Source of the DNA: Lachnospiraceae bacterium OM04-12BH
GTDB taxonomy: Bacteria; Bacillota; Clostridia; Lachnospirales; Lachnospiraceae
Length of the DNA stretch: 42,041 bases
Direction: 5' to 3'
NCBI GenBank assembly: GCA_003490145.1
Contig: QULQ01000012.1
Location: 1 to 42,041, forward strand
The translations under genes were made by a program, and so were the position numbers. Positions 41,845-42,041 of this stretch are shown in pieces (positions within the stretch are counted from its first letter, which is position 1; each line of letters opens with the position of its first letter). Below the pieces are notes generated by a model. The model made no database searches. It saw nothing but the letters and a program-made list of their open reading frames with translations, and was not told where the DNA came from.

Positions 41845-42041
41845 TCTGGATACTTTGCAAGGCAGCGCTCCATAGATCCAGTTACCGGCAAGGACACCTT
41901 CTCCTACCGCTGCATCAGCAAGGTCTATCTTATCGTTCTGTATGAAAACAGCCCGGCCGAATTAAAACAGTGCCCTGACCACTGGATCCACCGTTCCAAG
42001 ACTATTTTTGACACCGGCCTTTCCATGGATCTGTTACAGGA
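41845..42041 (+). pseudogene. 5'-truncated fragment resembling a PD-(D/E)XK nuclease family transposase
   Basis: The frame is open from just after a TGA (41842-41844) to the window end, reading SGYFARQRSIDPVTGKDTFS, YRCISKVYLIVLYENSPAEL, then HWIHRSKTIFDTGLSMDLLQ. This resembles the middle/C-terminal part of the PD-(D/E)XK nuclease family transposases of Lachnospiraceae (KVYLIVLYE followed by DTGLxxxLLQ). There is no start codon or ribosome site and the nuclease core is missing, so it is probably a remnant directly after the pyrG terminator. The 3' end is outside the window. Confidence 0.55.

Overview
The window looks like a chromosomal segment of an anaerobic gut Lachnospiraceae (Blautia/Ruminococcus-like Firmicute). 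The evidence is the oxygen-independent class III ribonucleotide reductase, a large Firmicute-type SRP RNA, the hprK-glcK-murB-rapZ-whiA-crh gene order, a protein that resembles DUF6128, strong AGGAGG ribosome sites and many U-tailed hairpin terminators. The genus is an inference. Almost everything from 3 kb to 40 kb is on the minus strand; the plus strand carries the two Rpn nuclease genes, the SRP RNA, a cyclophilin and pyrG.

Left accessory part (1-7.4 kb). Two diverged copies of an Rpn/PD-(D/E)XK nuclease gene lie in tandem. Each sits inside a unit of about 1.3-1.6 kb that includes a structured 5' leader and a matching terminator. Next come an MFS-type membrane protein fused to a LuxR helix-turn-helix, a secreted protein, and a 461-bp direct repeat of that gene's 3' end. 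Between the repeat copies is an AT-rich island of broken gene fragments. A small secreted protein follows. Both secreted-protein promoters carry the same 22-bp element at the same position.

Middle part (7.4-28 kb). One minus-strand run goes nrdD-nrdG-MATE-merR-GNAT from a promoter with an NrdR-like box. Another is tadA-MATE. The SRP RNA has its own promoter and terminator. Then come a soluble LacI-type-sensor diguanylate cyclase, a DUF6128-like protein, a CdaR/PucR-like regulator, msmK (shared sugar-ABC ATPase), and a tight seven-gene run: GNAT, metG, alpha/beta hydrolase, secreted helical protein, GNAT, DUF624 protein and a membrane diguanylate cyclase.

Right part (28-42 kb). This is a housekeeping core: lipid kinase; then hprK-glcK-murB-rapZ-whiA-crh, which joins carbon catabolite control to cell-wall precursor synthesis and cell division; uvrC; the DUF1846-ftsH pair; and pyrG behind a leader terminator. 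The last 200 bases hold a 5'-truncated fragment that resembles a PD-(D/E)XK nuclease/transposase.

The most notable points are the competing-hairpin leader conserved in both Rpn copies, the HPr paralogue with Asp at position 15 and Ser46 kept (Crh-like), the shared promoter element of the secreted-protein genes, a hairpin over the ribosome site and TTG start of the DUF6128-like gene, and candidate leader terminators at pyrG and DUF1846-ftsH. No complete, clearly new multi-gene system is evident; the Rpn pair with its leader is the best candidate for something undescribed.
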